Part shown: in pieces, positions 17,353-25,453 of the stretch | Layout: the number at the start of each line of letters is the position of its first letter | Position numbering within the stretch: position 1 is the stretch's first letter | Source of the DNA: Aureibaculum marinum | GTDB lineage: Bacteria > Bacteroidota > Bacteroidia > Flavobacteriales > Flavobacteriaceae | Assembly (NCBI RefSeq): GCF_003813905.1 | Contig: NZ_RPFJ01000098.1 | Location: 35,322-99,321, forward strand | Direction: 5' to 3' | DNA length: 64,000 nt | Program-made: the position numbers and the translations under genes | The notes under the pieces: generated by a model | What the model was told of the DNA's origin: nothing | What the model saw: the letters and a program-made list of their open reading frames with translations, nothing else | The model's database searches: none

Positions 17353-18063
17353 ATGTTACGGAAAATAGTCCTTATTTGTAATGTTGTTTATTTTGTCTCA
17401 CAACTTACTTTAGCTCAAAATAGTACAAAAAGCTATAATTTGAATAACAGTTGTAATGACTGTTATGGGAAAAGTATTACTTCTCAATTTTCTTATATTC
17501 CACTTTCAGAAGGCAAAGTGTTTTTAATCACAAAAGACACAACAATTAATGGTGTAATTGATAAGTTTATTTTAAACGCATCAAATACAGACCGTTGGTT
17601 TAAAAACAAGTTGATTAGAAAATTTGAACGAGATTATTTTGATGTTCAGTTTAGTATTTTGGGTCAGTCAATGACTCAAAATACTTCAAGTGCTTTAACT
17701 GGATTAGAGGTTGAGTTTATTAAAAAAAGAGGGAAGTTTAAGATTCATAATATTGAAAAATATAATGAAGAAATTAAAGAACTCTTAAAAAATGAAATTC
17801 CCAGTATCACTAATAAACCTAAAAAATATTTAAAAAAAGTACGATTAAATGAAGTAAAACATCTGAATAAAAATCAATTAAATGAATTGTTACAGTTTGG
17901 AACTTTTGATGAGGGTTCAGGGAGTTTGGAATTAATAAAAGTGGAAACGAGAGGGGATGATACTATTGCTATAGTTGCTTTTACTTTTAAAATTAAAATA
18001 ATTGATAATGAAGAAGATAATAATTCATTTTCTTTAACCTTTGACTTTAAAGGAACCTATTAA
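17353..18063 (+). CDS. Exported protein of unknown function, ended early by an in-frame stop
   Basis: A 236-residue protein with an N-terminal signal peptide (LICNVVYFVSQLTLAQ). The rest alternates short beta-like segments (AIVAFTFKIKI, FSLTFDFKGTY), suggesting a beta-rich secreted protein. No named family is recognised. The stop TAA (18061-18063) is immediately followed in the same frame by 49 more sense codons to a second TAA, in similar beta-strand style, so the intact gene was probably about 285 residues. It begins three bases after lptB, but the functional link is unknown. Confidence 0.7.
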   Translation: MLRKIVLICNVVYFVSQLTLAQNSTKSYNLNNSCNDCYGKSITSQFSYIPLSEGKVFLITKDTTINGVIDKFILNASNTDRWFKNKLIRKFERDYFDVQFSILGQSMTQNTSSALTGLEVEFIKKRGKFKIHNIEKYNEEIKELLKNEIPSITNKPKKYLKKVRLNEVKHLNKNQLNELLQFGTFDEGSGSLELIKVETRGDDTIAIVAFTFKIKIIDNEEDNNSFSLTFDFKGTY

Positions 18064-18213
18064 CATTCATTAAATCTTAGTCTTGATTTGAAATCTGATT
18101 TTGTTGGTTATTTAACTATGGAAGGTCTTATTGACTTAGATAAAGAAAATAAAGCAACTCTTAAAATGGTTTCTTACGGCCAGTTAAATACAAAACAAGT
18201 AATAAATGATTAA
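18064..18213 (+). pseudogene. In-frame 3' continuation beyond a premature stop
   Basis: This is 49 open codons in frame with the preceding gene, beginning HSLNLSLDLKSDFVGYLTME, then LIDLDKENKATLKM, and ending at TAA 18211-18213. The text continues the beta-strand pattern of the upstream protein, and codon use is like a real gene. A single nonsense change is the simplest cause; sequencing error or stop readthrough are alternatives. An internal ATG at 18118 would give only 31 codons. Confidence 0.6.
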
Positions 18214-18244
18214 AAAATTAAAGAAACGAGATAAAAAAGTATCT

Positions 18245-19135
18245 TTAAAAATGAGTTTTAATAAAAGCTCTTAATTTAACTGTGGTATCCAATAAGTTTT
18301 CACCTTCCCAACCGTGACCTTCACCGTCATAAATTGTAAATTCATTAGTAACACCCAATTCATTTAACTTTTCGTGCATATCTATTCCTTGTGAAGATGG
18401 AATTAATGGGTCTTGATTTCCATAAAATAAAATAGTCGGCGGAGCAGAAGAGGTTACAACATGATACGGGCTTATGTCTTTATAATACTGCATGTCATTA
18501 GCAAATAATACCCCTGTTATACTTTGAACTTGAAGAGCTAATACTAAATAAGTCAATTCGGTAGGGTTAACATACGCATCATCCGTAAAATTTGTAGGCC
18601 CTACAATACTACAAACCATATCAACCTCTTTATTTTCATTGTAAGCATAGCTATAAAGCATTGCTAAGTGTGCACCTGCACTAGTTCCTATAAAGGCATA
18701 TTTATTCGTTATTTGGTATTCGTCTTGTTTTGATTTTAAGTGAGCTATTACTGCTTTAATATCATTTATTTGCATAGGAAAAGGACTATTACCTTCAGAA
18801 GCTAATCTATAATTTAAATTAACAATAGCATAATTTGGTGATTGACTTTGTAATTCACTAACAAAAGCATTCATATCGCTTTTGTCTCCCTCAACCCAAG
18901 CTCCACCATGCACTAAAATAAAAACTTTTGTAGATTCAGAAGTCCTTCCTTTTGGTAAATAAATATCGTATTTTTGCTCTTCATGAGCTCCATAAGAAAC
19001 ATTTAGAGATTCTGATTTTTCTAAAATGGGTTCAGGTGTAGAATTCTCATCAGAACAAGAGATTATTAAAAGTAATAGTAGCAAAAAAGTAACTAATGTT
19101 AAAATATTTTTTCTTAATTTTAATATAGTTTTCAT
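18245..19135 (-). CDS. Alpha/beta-hydrolase esterase lipoprotein
   Basis: A 296-residue lipoprotein (LLLLIISCSDEN, Cys about residue 27). The alpha/beta-hydrolase fold shows the oxyanion motif VHGGAWVEGDK, the nucleophile elbow FIGTSAGAHLAM with the catalytic Ser in GTSAG, an acid around YGNQDPLIPSS, and the terminal His in DGEGHGWEG. This layout resembles bifunctional xylan/feruloyl-type esterases and BD-FAE or lipase_3-like proteins. Substrate is unknown. It is divergent from the Sua5-type gene, with 30 bases between. Confidence 0.85.
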   Translation of the reverse strand: MKTILKLRKNILTLVTFLLLLLLIISCSDENSTPEPILEKSESLNVSYGAHEEQKYDIYLPKGRTSESTKVFILVHGGAWVEGDKSDMNAFVSELQSQSPNYAIVNLNYRLASEGNSPFPMQINDIKAVIAHLKSKQDEYQITNKYAFIGTSAGAHLAMLYSYAYNENKEVDMVCSIVGPTNFTDDAYVNPTELTYLVLALQVQSITGVLFANDMQYYKDISPYHVVTSSAPPTILFYGNQDPLIPSSQGIDMHEKLNELGVTNEFTIYDGEGHGWEGENLLDTTVKLRAFIKTHF

Positions 19136-19165
19136 ATGGTATCAATCATTAATTATATTTAAACA

Positions 19166-19786
19166 ATGGCTCAGTTTATAAAAATTTATAATGAAAACCC
19201 AAATCCTAAAGAAATCACAAAAGTTGTTGAAGTTCTTAAAAAAGGAGGTTTAATTATATATCCTACAGATACTGTTTACGGTTTAGGATGTGATATAACT
19301 AACGCTAAGGCACTTGAAAAAATTGCTCGTATTAAAGGAATTAAATTGGCTAAAGCTAATTTATCTTTTATTTGTAATGATTTGAGTCATTTATCTGATT
19401 ATGTTAAACAAATAAATACACCAACCTATAAAATTTTAAAAAGAGCTCTCCCCGGACCTTATACTTTTGTGTTACCTGGTAATAATAATTTACCTAAAGC
19501 TTTTAAAAATAAGAAGACGGTTGGTATTAGAGTGCCAGAGAATAATATAGTTAAGGCAATTGTAGAAGAATTAGGCAATCCAATAGTTTCAACATCTATT
19601 CGTGATGATGATGATGTAATTGAATACACTACCGACCCAGAATTGATTTTTGAAAAATGGCAAAAACTTGTAGATATTGTAATTGATGGTGGTTATGGAG
19701 GAAATGAGCCTTCTACAGTAATTGATTTATCTCAAGATGAGATTGAAATTATTAGAGAAGGCAAAGGAAACTTAGATATTTTGTAA
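19166..19786 (+). CDS. L-threonylcarbamoyladenylate synthase (Sua5/YwlC/YciO family)
   Basis: A 206-residue YrdC-domain protein. The motif GGLIIYPTDTVYGLGCDITN near residue 30 binds ATP/threonine, and the RALPGPYTFVLPG and VGIRVPEN blocks are typical. These enzymes make the threonylcarbamoyl-AMP used for t6A37 of ANN-decoding tRNAs. The sequence KGIKLAKANLSFICNDLSHLS resembles the YciO subgroup, whose in vivo role is less certain than TsaC's. The stop codon region overlaps the convergent membrane-protein gene by 15 bases. Confidence 0.85.
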   Translation: MAQFIKIYNENPNPKEITKVVEVLKKGGLIIYPTDTVYGLGCDITNAKALEKIARIKGIKLAKANLSFICNDLSHLSDYVKQINTPTYKILKRALPGPYTFVLPGNNNLPKAFKNKKTVGIRVPENNIVKAIVEELGNPIVSTSIRDDDDVIEYTTDPELIFEKWQKLVDIVIDGGYGGNEPSTVIDLSQDEIEIIREGKGNLDIL

Positions 19787-20404
19787 ATTGATTTCGTTAT
19801 TGATAAGTTCGTTATAATTTTTAGTTAATCTTTTTAATAAAATACCATAAATTAATTGGTAAAATAACCAAAAAACACCTACAACAATTGCCATTATTAT
19901 TAGTGATAATACCCAAATTGTTAGGATAGATAAGTTATCTAAATTTTTTGCAATTATTTCTGGAGAATGTAGTGTTTGGTATACTAAAACCACAGTTATT
20001 ATTGGTATTAAGGCGAGATTGAACCAAATATAATATTTTACTGTTTTACGAGTTTTTATAATTTTTTGAATCAAAATTTTAGTGCTAGAATTTGCAGAAA
20101 TAGCTTTGTAGTTTTTGTAAAACTTAACTATAAAAAACAGAACAACTAAAAAAACCATTCCGTAAAAAATATTCATAAAATTGGTTAATCCTAATTTTTC
20201 AATTTCATCTGTAGCTCTTAATTTTCTACTACAAAGAGACAATGTAATTGGTATTAATAATTCTAAAATACTAATAATAAATATCCATTTAACAATGGAT
20301 GAAGATTTTCTATGAATAATTTTAGATAATTCTTCCTTAGATAATTTAGGAATTATTTTATCTTGATTTTTCCAATCTTTCTTTAACAATTCTAATTGAT
20401 CCAT
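19772..20404 (-). CDS. Membrane protein of unknown function paired with ECF sigma factor
   Basis: 210 residues. A soluble N-terminal 40 residues (MDQLELLKKDWKNQDK...) precedes about four membrane segments. It lies four bases downstream of the ECF sigma gene, the usual position for an anti-sigma factor, but no zinc-binding anti-sigma motif is present. Relatives have been labelled beta-carotene monooxygenase in some databases; nothing in the sequence (no iron-binding histidine set) supports that. A membrane-anchored anti-sigma role is an inference from position only. Confidence 0.7.
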   Translation of the reverse strand: MDQLELLKKDWKNQDKIIPKLSKEELSKIIHRKSSSIVKWIFIISILELLIPITLSLCSRKLRATDEIEKLGLTNFMNIFYGMVFLVVLFFIVKFYKNYKAISANSSTKILIQKIIKTRKTVKYYIWFNLALIPIITVVLVYQTLHSPEIIAKNLDNLSILTIWVLSLIIMAIVVGVFWLFYQLIYGILLKRLTKNYNELINNEINLQNI

Positions 20405-20408
20405 ACAG

Positions 20409-20903
20409 TTACGGATTTAAAATATTTTTCAATTTTGTTTTAACTCTATTCATCTTTACACGAGCATTTACTTCAGTAATACCCATCATTTCAGATATAT
20501 CTTTGTAACTTTTATCTTCCAAATAAAGCAATACTAATGCTTTGTCAATATCTGATAATTGATGAATTGCTTTATATAATAATTTAAGTTGTTTCTCTTC
20601 AGAATCATCATAATCAATAGATTCAATCCGATATAAAACTGATTCAAAATCTTGAGTTTTGATAGTTCTTTTTGATTTTCTATATAAAGTAATAGCTGTA
20701 TTAAGAGCTACTCTATACATCCAAGTACTAAATTTAGAGTCACCTCTAAATTTAGGGTAAGCTTTCCATAGTTGAATACTGATTTCTTGAAATAAATCGT
20801 TATGAGCCTCTTTATTATTCGTGTATATACGACATACCTTATGTACTATATTTTGATTTTCTTCTAAATCTGAAATAAATTTATGCTCTAAAGTTTTATT
20901 CAC
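20409..20903 (-). CDS. RNA polymerase ECF-type sigma factor
   Basis: A 164-residue sigma-70 family protein. Region 2 carries HNDLFQEISIQLWKAYPKF and SKFSTWMYRVALNTAI (-10 recognition). Region 4 carries QLSDIDKALVLLYLEDKSYK, DISEMMGITEVNARVKMNR (the helix-turn-helix). Regions 1.1 and 3 are absent, as usual for the ECF class. Its target regulon is unknown. It is divergent from the CarH-like regulator, sharing a 104-base control region, so the two may respond to a linked stress, possibly light-generated singlet oxygen. That link is inference. Confidence 0.9.
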   Translation of the reverse strand: MNKTLEHKFISDLEENQNIVHKVCRIYTNNKEAHNDLFQEISIQLWKAYPKFRGDSKFSTWMYRVALNTAITLYRKSKRTIKTQDFESVLYRIESIDYDDSEEKQLKLLYKAIHQLSDIDKALVLLYLEDKSYKDISEMMGITEVNARVKMNRVKTKLKNILNP

Positions 20904-20943
20904 TATGTTGCTAATTACTTTTTATAAGTAGTGTAAAATTAAG

Positions 20944-20956
20944 TTTTGTTACAAAA
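20944..20956. promoter_or_regulatory. Palindrome in the sigma/CarH divergent promoter
   Basis: TTTTGT-T-ACAAAA is a perfect 13-base palindrome. A similar element, TTTGTT-A-AACAAA, overlaps the crtI start. It is a candidate operator for the adjacent CarH-like MerR regulator, or for autoregulation. Confidence 0.4.
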
Positions 20957-20981
20957 TTTACAAGATATTAAAAAAATAATG

Positions 20982-20989
20982 TAACTTTG
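20982..20989 (+). promoter_or_regulatory. -7 element of the CarH-like regulator gene
   Basis: TAACTTTG matches TAnnTTTG, 18 bases before the ATG. An imperfect -33 (TTTA, 20957-20960) lies 21 bases upstream, adjoining the palindrome at 20944-20956. Confidence 0.45.
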
Positions 20990-21007
20990 TTTTACATTTA
21001 ATAAATT

Positions 21008-21910
21008 ATGTTAAACAATATAAAGACTAAATTCTCCATTAAAGATTTAGAGAATTTTACAGGAATAAAACCACATACTATTAGAATTTGGGAAAAAAGA
21101 TATCATCTTTTAAAACCTTCACGAACCGATACTAACATTAGATATTATGATGGTGATAACTTTATTAAGTTATTAAATATTAATTTACTTTATAATAATG
21201 GATATAAAATTTCTAAAATTGCTGAATTTTCAGAAGATCTTTTATTAAGAAAAGTAAAGGAGTTAACTTCAGATAAGGCGTTAGAGCAAGGTGTACAAAA
21301 TGAATTTAAAGTTGCTATGCTTAATTTTGATGTTGCAGCATTTAATAACGCCTATAATAAACTGTTGTCATATAAATCTTTTAGTGAGATATTTTTAGAT
21401 GTTTTAATTCCTTTGTTAGATCATATTGGTCTTCTTTGGCAAAGTAAAACTATAAAACCAATGCATGAGCATTTTGTTTCTAACCTAGTTATGCAAAAGC
21501 TACACGCTAATATTGAACGTAGTCAAATTTCTAATTTTTCTAAAAAAGACAAAACTTTTGTGCTTTTTTTACCAATAGGTGAAATTCATGAATTAGGACT
21601 TTTGTTTTTGCACTATGAATTGATTTTACGAGGGTATCATTCTATTTATTTAGGAGCTAATATTAATATTGAAGCTGTCGAAGATATTAAACAACTTTTT
21701 GGAGATATTCAATTTATATCTTATTTTACAGTTGAGCCAAATGAAAATAATATAGATGAATATTTGGAGAAAATTTATAATCATCTTATTAAAAGTACAT
21801 CTAATAAATTTTGGTTTTTAGGATTAAAAGCCTCTCAGTTTAACAAAGAAATACCTTATTCAAATGTTTATGCTGTTACCTCATTAAAAGAAATATTGAA
21901 AATATTTTAG
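21008..21910 (+). CDS. MerR-family regulator with cobalamin-binding domain, CarH/LitR-like photoreceptor
   Basis: 300 residues. The MerR helix-turn-helix is at about 9-75 (FSIKDLENFTGIKPHTIRIWEKRY). A helical-bundle region carries W144-x9-E154-H155 (WQSKTIKPMHEH), the motif that caps adenosylcobalamin in CarH. A Rossmann B12 domain carries E192-I-H194-E-L-G197, matching ExHxxG with the cobalt-ligating His. In Thermus CarH these features make a dark-state AdoCbl tetramer that represses carotenoid genes and releases DNA in light. The residue after Trp is Gln here, where Thermus has the His that ligates cobalt after photolysis. crtI begins 48 bases downstream. Confidence 0.88.
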   Translation: MLNNIKTKFSIKDLENFTGIKPHTIRIWEKRYHLLKPSRTDTNIRYYDGDNFIKLLNINLLYNNGYKISKIAEFSEDLLLRKVKELTSDKALEQGVQNEFKVAMLNFDVAAFNNAYNKLLSYKSFSEIFLDVLIPLLDHIGLLWQSKTIKPMHEHFVSNLVMQKLHANIERSQISNFSKKDKTFVLFLPIGEIHELGLLFLHYELILRGYHSIYLGANINIEAVEDIKQLFGDIQFISYFTVEPNENNIDEYLEKIYNHLIKSTSNKFWFLGLKASQFNKEIPYSNVYAVTSLKEILKIF

Positions 21911-21922
21911 TATAAAAGGTTA

Positions 21923-21959
21923 TTTTGTTTAATATTTTTAATATATTTGTTAAACAAAA
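21923..21959. promoter_or_regulatory. Palindromic operator candidate and -7 element at the crtI start
   Basis: TTTTGTTTAA (21923-21932) and TTAAACAAAA (21950-21959) form a perfect 10-base inverted repeat with a 17-base spacer. A -7 element TATATTTG (21942-21949) abuts the right arm. The right arm itself contains the tighter palindrome TTTGTT-A-AACAAA (21946-21958), like the site before the regulator gene. The crtI ATG begins at the last base of the right arm. A repressor bound here would block transcription start. Confidence 0.5.
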
Positions 21960-23455
21960 TGAAAAACACTATACTTATTATTGGTTCTGGCTTTTCTTCG
22001 TTAGCCGCTTCATGTTATCTCGCCAAGGCCGGATATTCAGTTACCATATTGGAAAAGAATGATACCGTAGGAGGTAGGGCTAGGGTATTTAAAAAAGATA
22101 ATTTTACTTTTGATATGGGGCCATCATGGTATTGGATGCCTGATGTTTTTGAAAACTTTTTTAATGATTTTGATAAGAAAGTTTCTGATTACTACACCTT
22201 AACAAAATTAAATCCTGCTTATCAAGTCTATTTTGGAGAAAATGATAGTGTAAAAATATCAGATAATCTTTCTGATATAAAAAATACATTCGAAACTATT
22301 GAATCAGGTAGTTCTAAGTATCTTCAAGATTTTATTGACGTTGCAAAATATAATTATAATGTGGCTATTAAAGACTTGGTGTATAAACCAGGTAACTCAA
22401 TTGTTGAATTGATAACTCCTACTACCATTAGTAGGGTTAATCAATTTTTTTCTAGTATTAGAAAGCAGGTTAGAAAGCATATCAAAAGTGAAAAACTATT
22501 ACAAATTCTTGAATTTCCTGTTCTTTTTTTAGGAGCAAAACCTAACAATACTCCTTCTTTTTATAGTTTTATGAATTATGCTGATTTTGGTTTAGGAACT
22601 TGGCATCCTAAAGGTGGTATGTATGAAATAGTGAAAGCTATGTCTACCTTAGCTACCAGTTTGGGGGTGCAAATAAAAACCAATAATGATGTGTCAAAAA
22701 TTGTAGTCGAAAATAACAAAGCTGTAGGCGTTCAAGTGGAGGATACATTAATAAAAGCTGATATAGTTTTAAGTGGAGCAGATTATCACCATACAGAAAC
22801 CTTATTAGATAAAAATTATAGACAATATTCAGAAAAATATTGGAATAAAAAAGTGTTTGCACCTTCCTCATTATTGTTTTTTGTAGGTTTTGATAAAAAA
22901 ATAAAAAATGTATCACATCATACTTTATTCTTTGATGCAGATTTTGATAAACATGCTATTAAAATTTACGATCAGCCTGGATGGCCAGAAAAACCATTGT
23001 TTTATGCAAATTTTCCTAGTATTACAGACAATTCATTTGCTCCAAAAAATAAAGAGACTGGTTTTTTCTTAATACCTATTGCTCCAGGAATTGAAGATAC
23101 TCCAGAAGTTCGTGAAAGTTATTTTAAACATATCATAGAAAGGTTTGAAAAATTGACAAATCAACAGGTTCAAAACCATGTGTTGTTTAAAGAATCGTAT
23201 TGTATTAAAGATTTTATTGAAGATTATAATTCTTATAAAGGAAACGCTTATGGGTTGGCAAATATATTAACTCAAACAGCATTTTTACGTCCAAAAATTA
23301 AAAGTAAAAAGATAAATAATTTATTCTTTACAGGACAATTAACTGTCCCAGGTCCTGGTGTACCTCCATCTTTAATTTCAGGTAAGATTGCAGCCAGTTC
23401 AATACAGAAAAAATATCCAATAGCAACTGACATAAAAAATATCACCTATGAGTAA
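21959..23455 (+). CDS. crtI: Phytoene desaturase
   Basis: A 498-residue CrtI-type flavoenzyme that desaturates phytoene to lycopene. The FAD-binding motif IIGSGFSSLAASCYLAKAGY is at the very N-terminus, with VGGRARVF and FDMGPSWYW following. The C-terminal bacterial-type phytoene dehydrogenase signature FTGQLTVPGPGVPPSLISG is complete. The ATG at 21959 is preferred over an in-frame TTG four codons earlier, because it places the first FAD strand correctly. It overlaps crtB by eight bases. This is the first enzyme gene of the pigment operon. Confidence 0.95.
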   Translation: MKNTILIIGSGFSSLAASCYLAKAGYSVTILEKNDTVGGRARVFKKDNFTFDMGPSWYWMPDVFENFFNDFDKKVSDYYTLTKLNPAYQVYFGENDSVKISDNLSDIKNTFETIESGSSKYLQDFIDVAKYNYNVAIKDLVYKPGNSIVELITPTTISRVNQFFSSIRKQVRKHIKSEKLLQILEFPVLFLGAKPNNTPSFYSFMNYADFGLGTWHPKGGMYEIVKAMSTLATSLGVQIKTNNDVSKIVVENNKAVGVQVEDTLIKADIVLSGADYHHTETLLDKNYRQYSEKYWNKKVFAPSSLLFFVGFDKKIKNVSHHTLFFDADFDKHAIKIYDQPGWPEKPLFYANFPSITDNSFAPKNKETGFFLIPIAPGIEDTPEVRESYFKHIIERFEKLTNQQVQNHVLFKESYCIKDFIEDYNSYKGNAYGLANILTQTAFLRPKIKSKKINNLFFTGQLTVPGPGVPPSLISGKIAASSIQKKYPIATDIKNITYE

Positions 23456-24284
23456 TTTATTTAACAAAGTTTCTATTGGGTGTAGTAAGTTGGTTACAAA
23501 ATCTTATAGTACGTCGTTTAGTTTGGCGGTAAAAATGTTAGCTCCATCTATTAGAAATGCTATTTATAGTATATATGGTTTTGTTCGATTTGCAGATGAA
23601 ATAGTTGATACCTTTCATAATTATGACAAGGAATATTTATTAGATGATTTTGAAAAAGAATATTATAAAGCATATCAGCAAAAAATTAGTTTAAATCCTA
23701 TTCTAAATGCATTTCAATTAACAGTAAAACAGTATAATATTGATAATGATTTAATACAATCTTTCTTAAAAAGTATGCGGTTAGATTTGACAAAACTTAA
23801 TTATGATAAGGAAGATTATGAGGAATATATTTATGGCTCTGCAGATGTGGTTGGCCTCATGTGTTTAAAAGTATTTGTCAAAGGAGATTTAGATAGTTAT
23901 AATACGCTTAAAGAACCAGCGATGCGTTTAGGTTCTGCTTTTCAAAAAGTTAATTTTTTGAGAGACTTGAAAGAAGATATTGAAGTACTTAATAGATCTT
24001 ATTTTCCTAATATTGATATACAGAATTTAAATAATATTTCTAAATCTAAAATTATTAAAGAAATTGAACTAGATTTTAAATTGGCTTATATAGGAATTAA
24101 AGGTTTACCTAAAGAAGCAAAATTTGGAGTATATACTGCTTTTATATATTACAAATGTTTATTAAATAAACTTAAAAGAACTCCAAGTACAAAAATTATG
24201 AGTACTAGAATTCGTGTTTCAAATTCAAGAAAGATTAGTTTACTAGCACAATCCTTCGTAACTTACAAATTGAATTTAATGTAA
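23448..24284 (+). CDS. crtB: Phytoene synthase
   Basis: A 278-residue squalene/phytoene synthase that condenses two geranylgeranyl diphosphates. The first Asp-rich motif is in YGFVRFADEIVDTF (about 43-56), and the second is GSAFQKVNFLRDLKED near residue 165-180. Its ATG overlaps the crtI stop (ATGAGTAA), so the two are coupled. No GGPP synthase gene is in the window, so that substrate comes from a gene elsewhere. Length is slightly short of the typical 300 but all motifs are present. Confidence 0.95.
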   Translation: MSNLFNKVSIGCSKLVTKSYSTSFSLAVKMLAPSIRNAIYSIYGFVRFADEIVDTFHNYDKEYLLDDFEKEYYKAYQQKISLNPILNAFQLTVKQYNIDNDLIQSFLKSMRLDLTKLNYDKEDYEEYIYGSADVVGLMCLKVFVKGDLDSYNTLKEPAMRLGSAFQKVNFLRDLKEDIEVLNRSYFPNIDIQNLNNISKSKIIKEIELDFKLAYIGIKGLPKEAKFGVYTAFIYYKCLLNKLKRTPSTKIMSTRIRVSNSRKISLLAQSFVTYKLNLM

Positions 24285-24743
24285 ATGGTACTACTAATTT
24301 TAAAATATCTATTAGTCACCCTTATTACATTTGTATGTATGGAAGGCATAACTTGGTTAACCCATAAATATTTAATGCATGGATTTATGTGGTATTTTCA
24401 TCAAGATCATCATCAGCCAAAGTATCCTCATAAGTTTGAGAAAAATGATGTTTTTTTTCTAATTTTCGCTACTCCTAGCATGTTATTATTTTTTTTTGGA
24501 CTTGCTTATAGTGGACTAAACTCATTGTTTTTTATAGGTTTAGGTTTTTTTATCTATGGAGTTTGTTATTTTTTAATACATGATGTACTTATTCATCAAC
24601 GTTTCAAATGGTTTAAAAATACTAAAAATAAGTACCTAATTGGATTGAGAAAAGCTCATAAAGTACACCACAAACATTTAGGTAAAGATAAAGGGGAGTG
24701 TTTTGGTATGTTATTCGTTCCTTTTAAATATTTTAAAATATAA
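24285..24743 (+). CDS. crtZ: Beta-carotene hydroxylase
   Basis: A 152-residue membrane di-iron hydroxylase. The four histidine clusters are HKYLMH, HQDHH, HDVLIH and HKVHHKH, the CrtZ pattern. It adds 3- and 3'-hydroxyls to beta-carotene, giving zeaxanthin, the usual yellow flavobacterial pigment. The gene starts directly after the crtB stop and its own stop overlaps the cyclase ATG by one base. About three to four membrane segments flank the histidines. Confidence 0.93.
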   Translation: MVLLILKYLLVTLITFVCMEGITWLTHKYLMHGFMWYFHQDHHQPKYPHKFEKNDVFFLIFATPSMLLFFFGLAYSGLNSLFFIGLGFFIYGVCYFLIHDVLIHQRFKWFKNTKNKYLIGLRKAHKVHHKHLGKDKGECFGMLFVPFKYFKI

Positions 24744-25453
24744 TGTCTTTATATCTACTTTTAAATTTGACGTCTTTTAGTATTCCCTTTATATATAGCT
24801 TTGAAAAGCGTATGCATTATATACAATGGTGGAAAGAAGTCTTGTTTTCTATAAGTATAGTAGCTCTATTTTTTTTAGTTTGGGATATTATATTTACATA
24901 TCTTGGTTATTGGGGGTTTAATGCTACTTATTTAGTAGGAATTGATCTTTTGGGGCTACCTATCGAAGAATGGTTGTTTTTTGTTTGTATACCTTATGCC
25001 AGTATTTTCATTCATTATGCGTTTCAATATTTTTTTCCAAAGGTTTCATTATCTTTAAAAGTTACTAATTTTATAACTATAAGTTTAATACTAGTAATAA
25101 TAATTTTAGCTTTAACAAATTATAATAAAGCCTATACCTTTTATAATTATATATTTTTAACTGCATTATTGTGTTATAGCTATCTTACAAAAAATAAACA
25201 ATTACCAATTTTTTATATTACGTTTTTAATAATTCTTATTCCATTTTTTGTTGTAAACGGAATTTTAACTGGAAGTTTTATTGAAGAGCAAGTAGTGTGG
25301 TATAATGATAGTGAAAATTTAGGAATTAGATTAGGAACAATACCAGTTGAAGATGTTGGTTATGCCTTTACGTTGATTTTTAGTAGTGTAGTTTTAATTG
25401 AAAAATTTAAGAAATCGAACTTATTTTTTAATGTTAAGAAAAACATGCTATGA
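24743..25453 (+). CDS. Lycopene beta-cyclase, fused CrtYc-CrtYd (CarR-like) type
   Basis: A 236-residue membrane protein of about seven helices, with a two-fold repeat of the lycopene cyclase domain. Each half has a Pro-x-Glu-Glu/Asp type motif: LPIEEWLFF in the first and IPVEDVGYAFT in the second. This matches the heterodimeric CrtYc/CrtYd cyclases of actinobacteria and the fungal CarRP domain, but joined in one chain. It cyclises lycopene to beta-carotene. It ends in an ATGA overlap with the next gene. The plant-like CrtY flavoprotein form is absent. Confidence 0.9.
   Translation: MSLYLLLNLTSFSIPFIYSFEKRMHYIQWWKEVLFSISIVALFFLVWDIIFTYLGYWGFNATYLVGIDLLGLPIEEWLFFVCIPYASIFIHYAFQYFFPKVSLSLKVTNFITISLILVIIILALTNYNKAYTFYNYIFLTALLCYSYLTKNKQLPIFYITFLIILIPFFVVNGILTGSFIEEQVVWYNDSENLGIRLGTIPVEDVGYAFTLIFSSVVLIEKFKKSNLFFNVKKNML

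Noticed and set aside
19772..20404. Annotation as beta-carotene 15,15'-monooxygenase (tempting beside carotenoid genes)
   Set aside because: It has four membrane helices and no iron-ligating histidine set of carotenoid oxygenases; its position suggests a sigma-factor partner.
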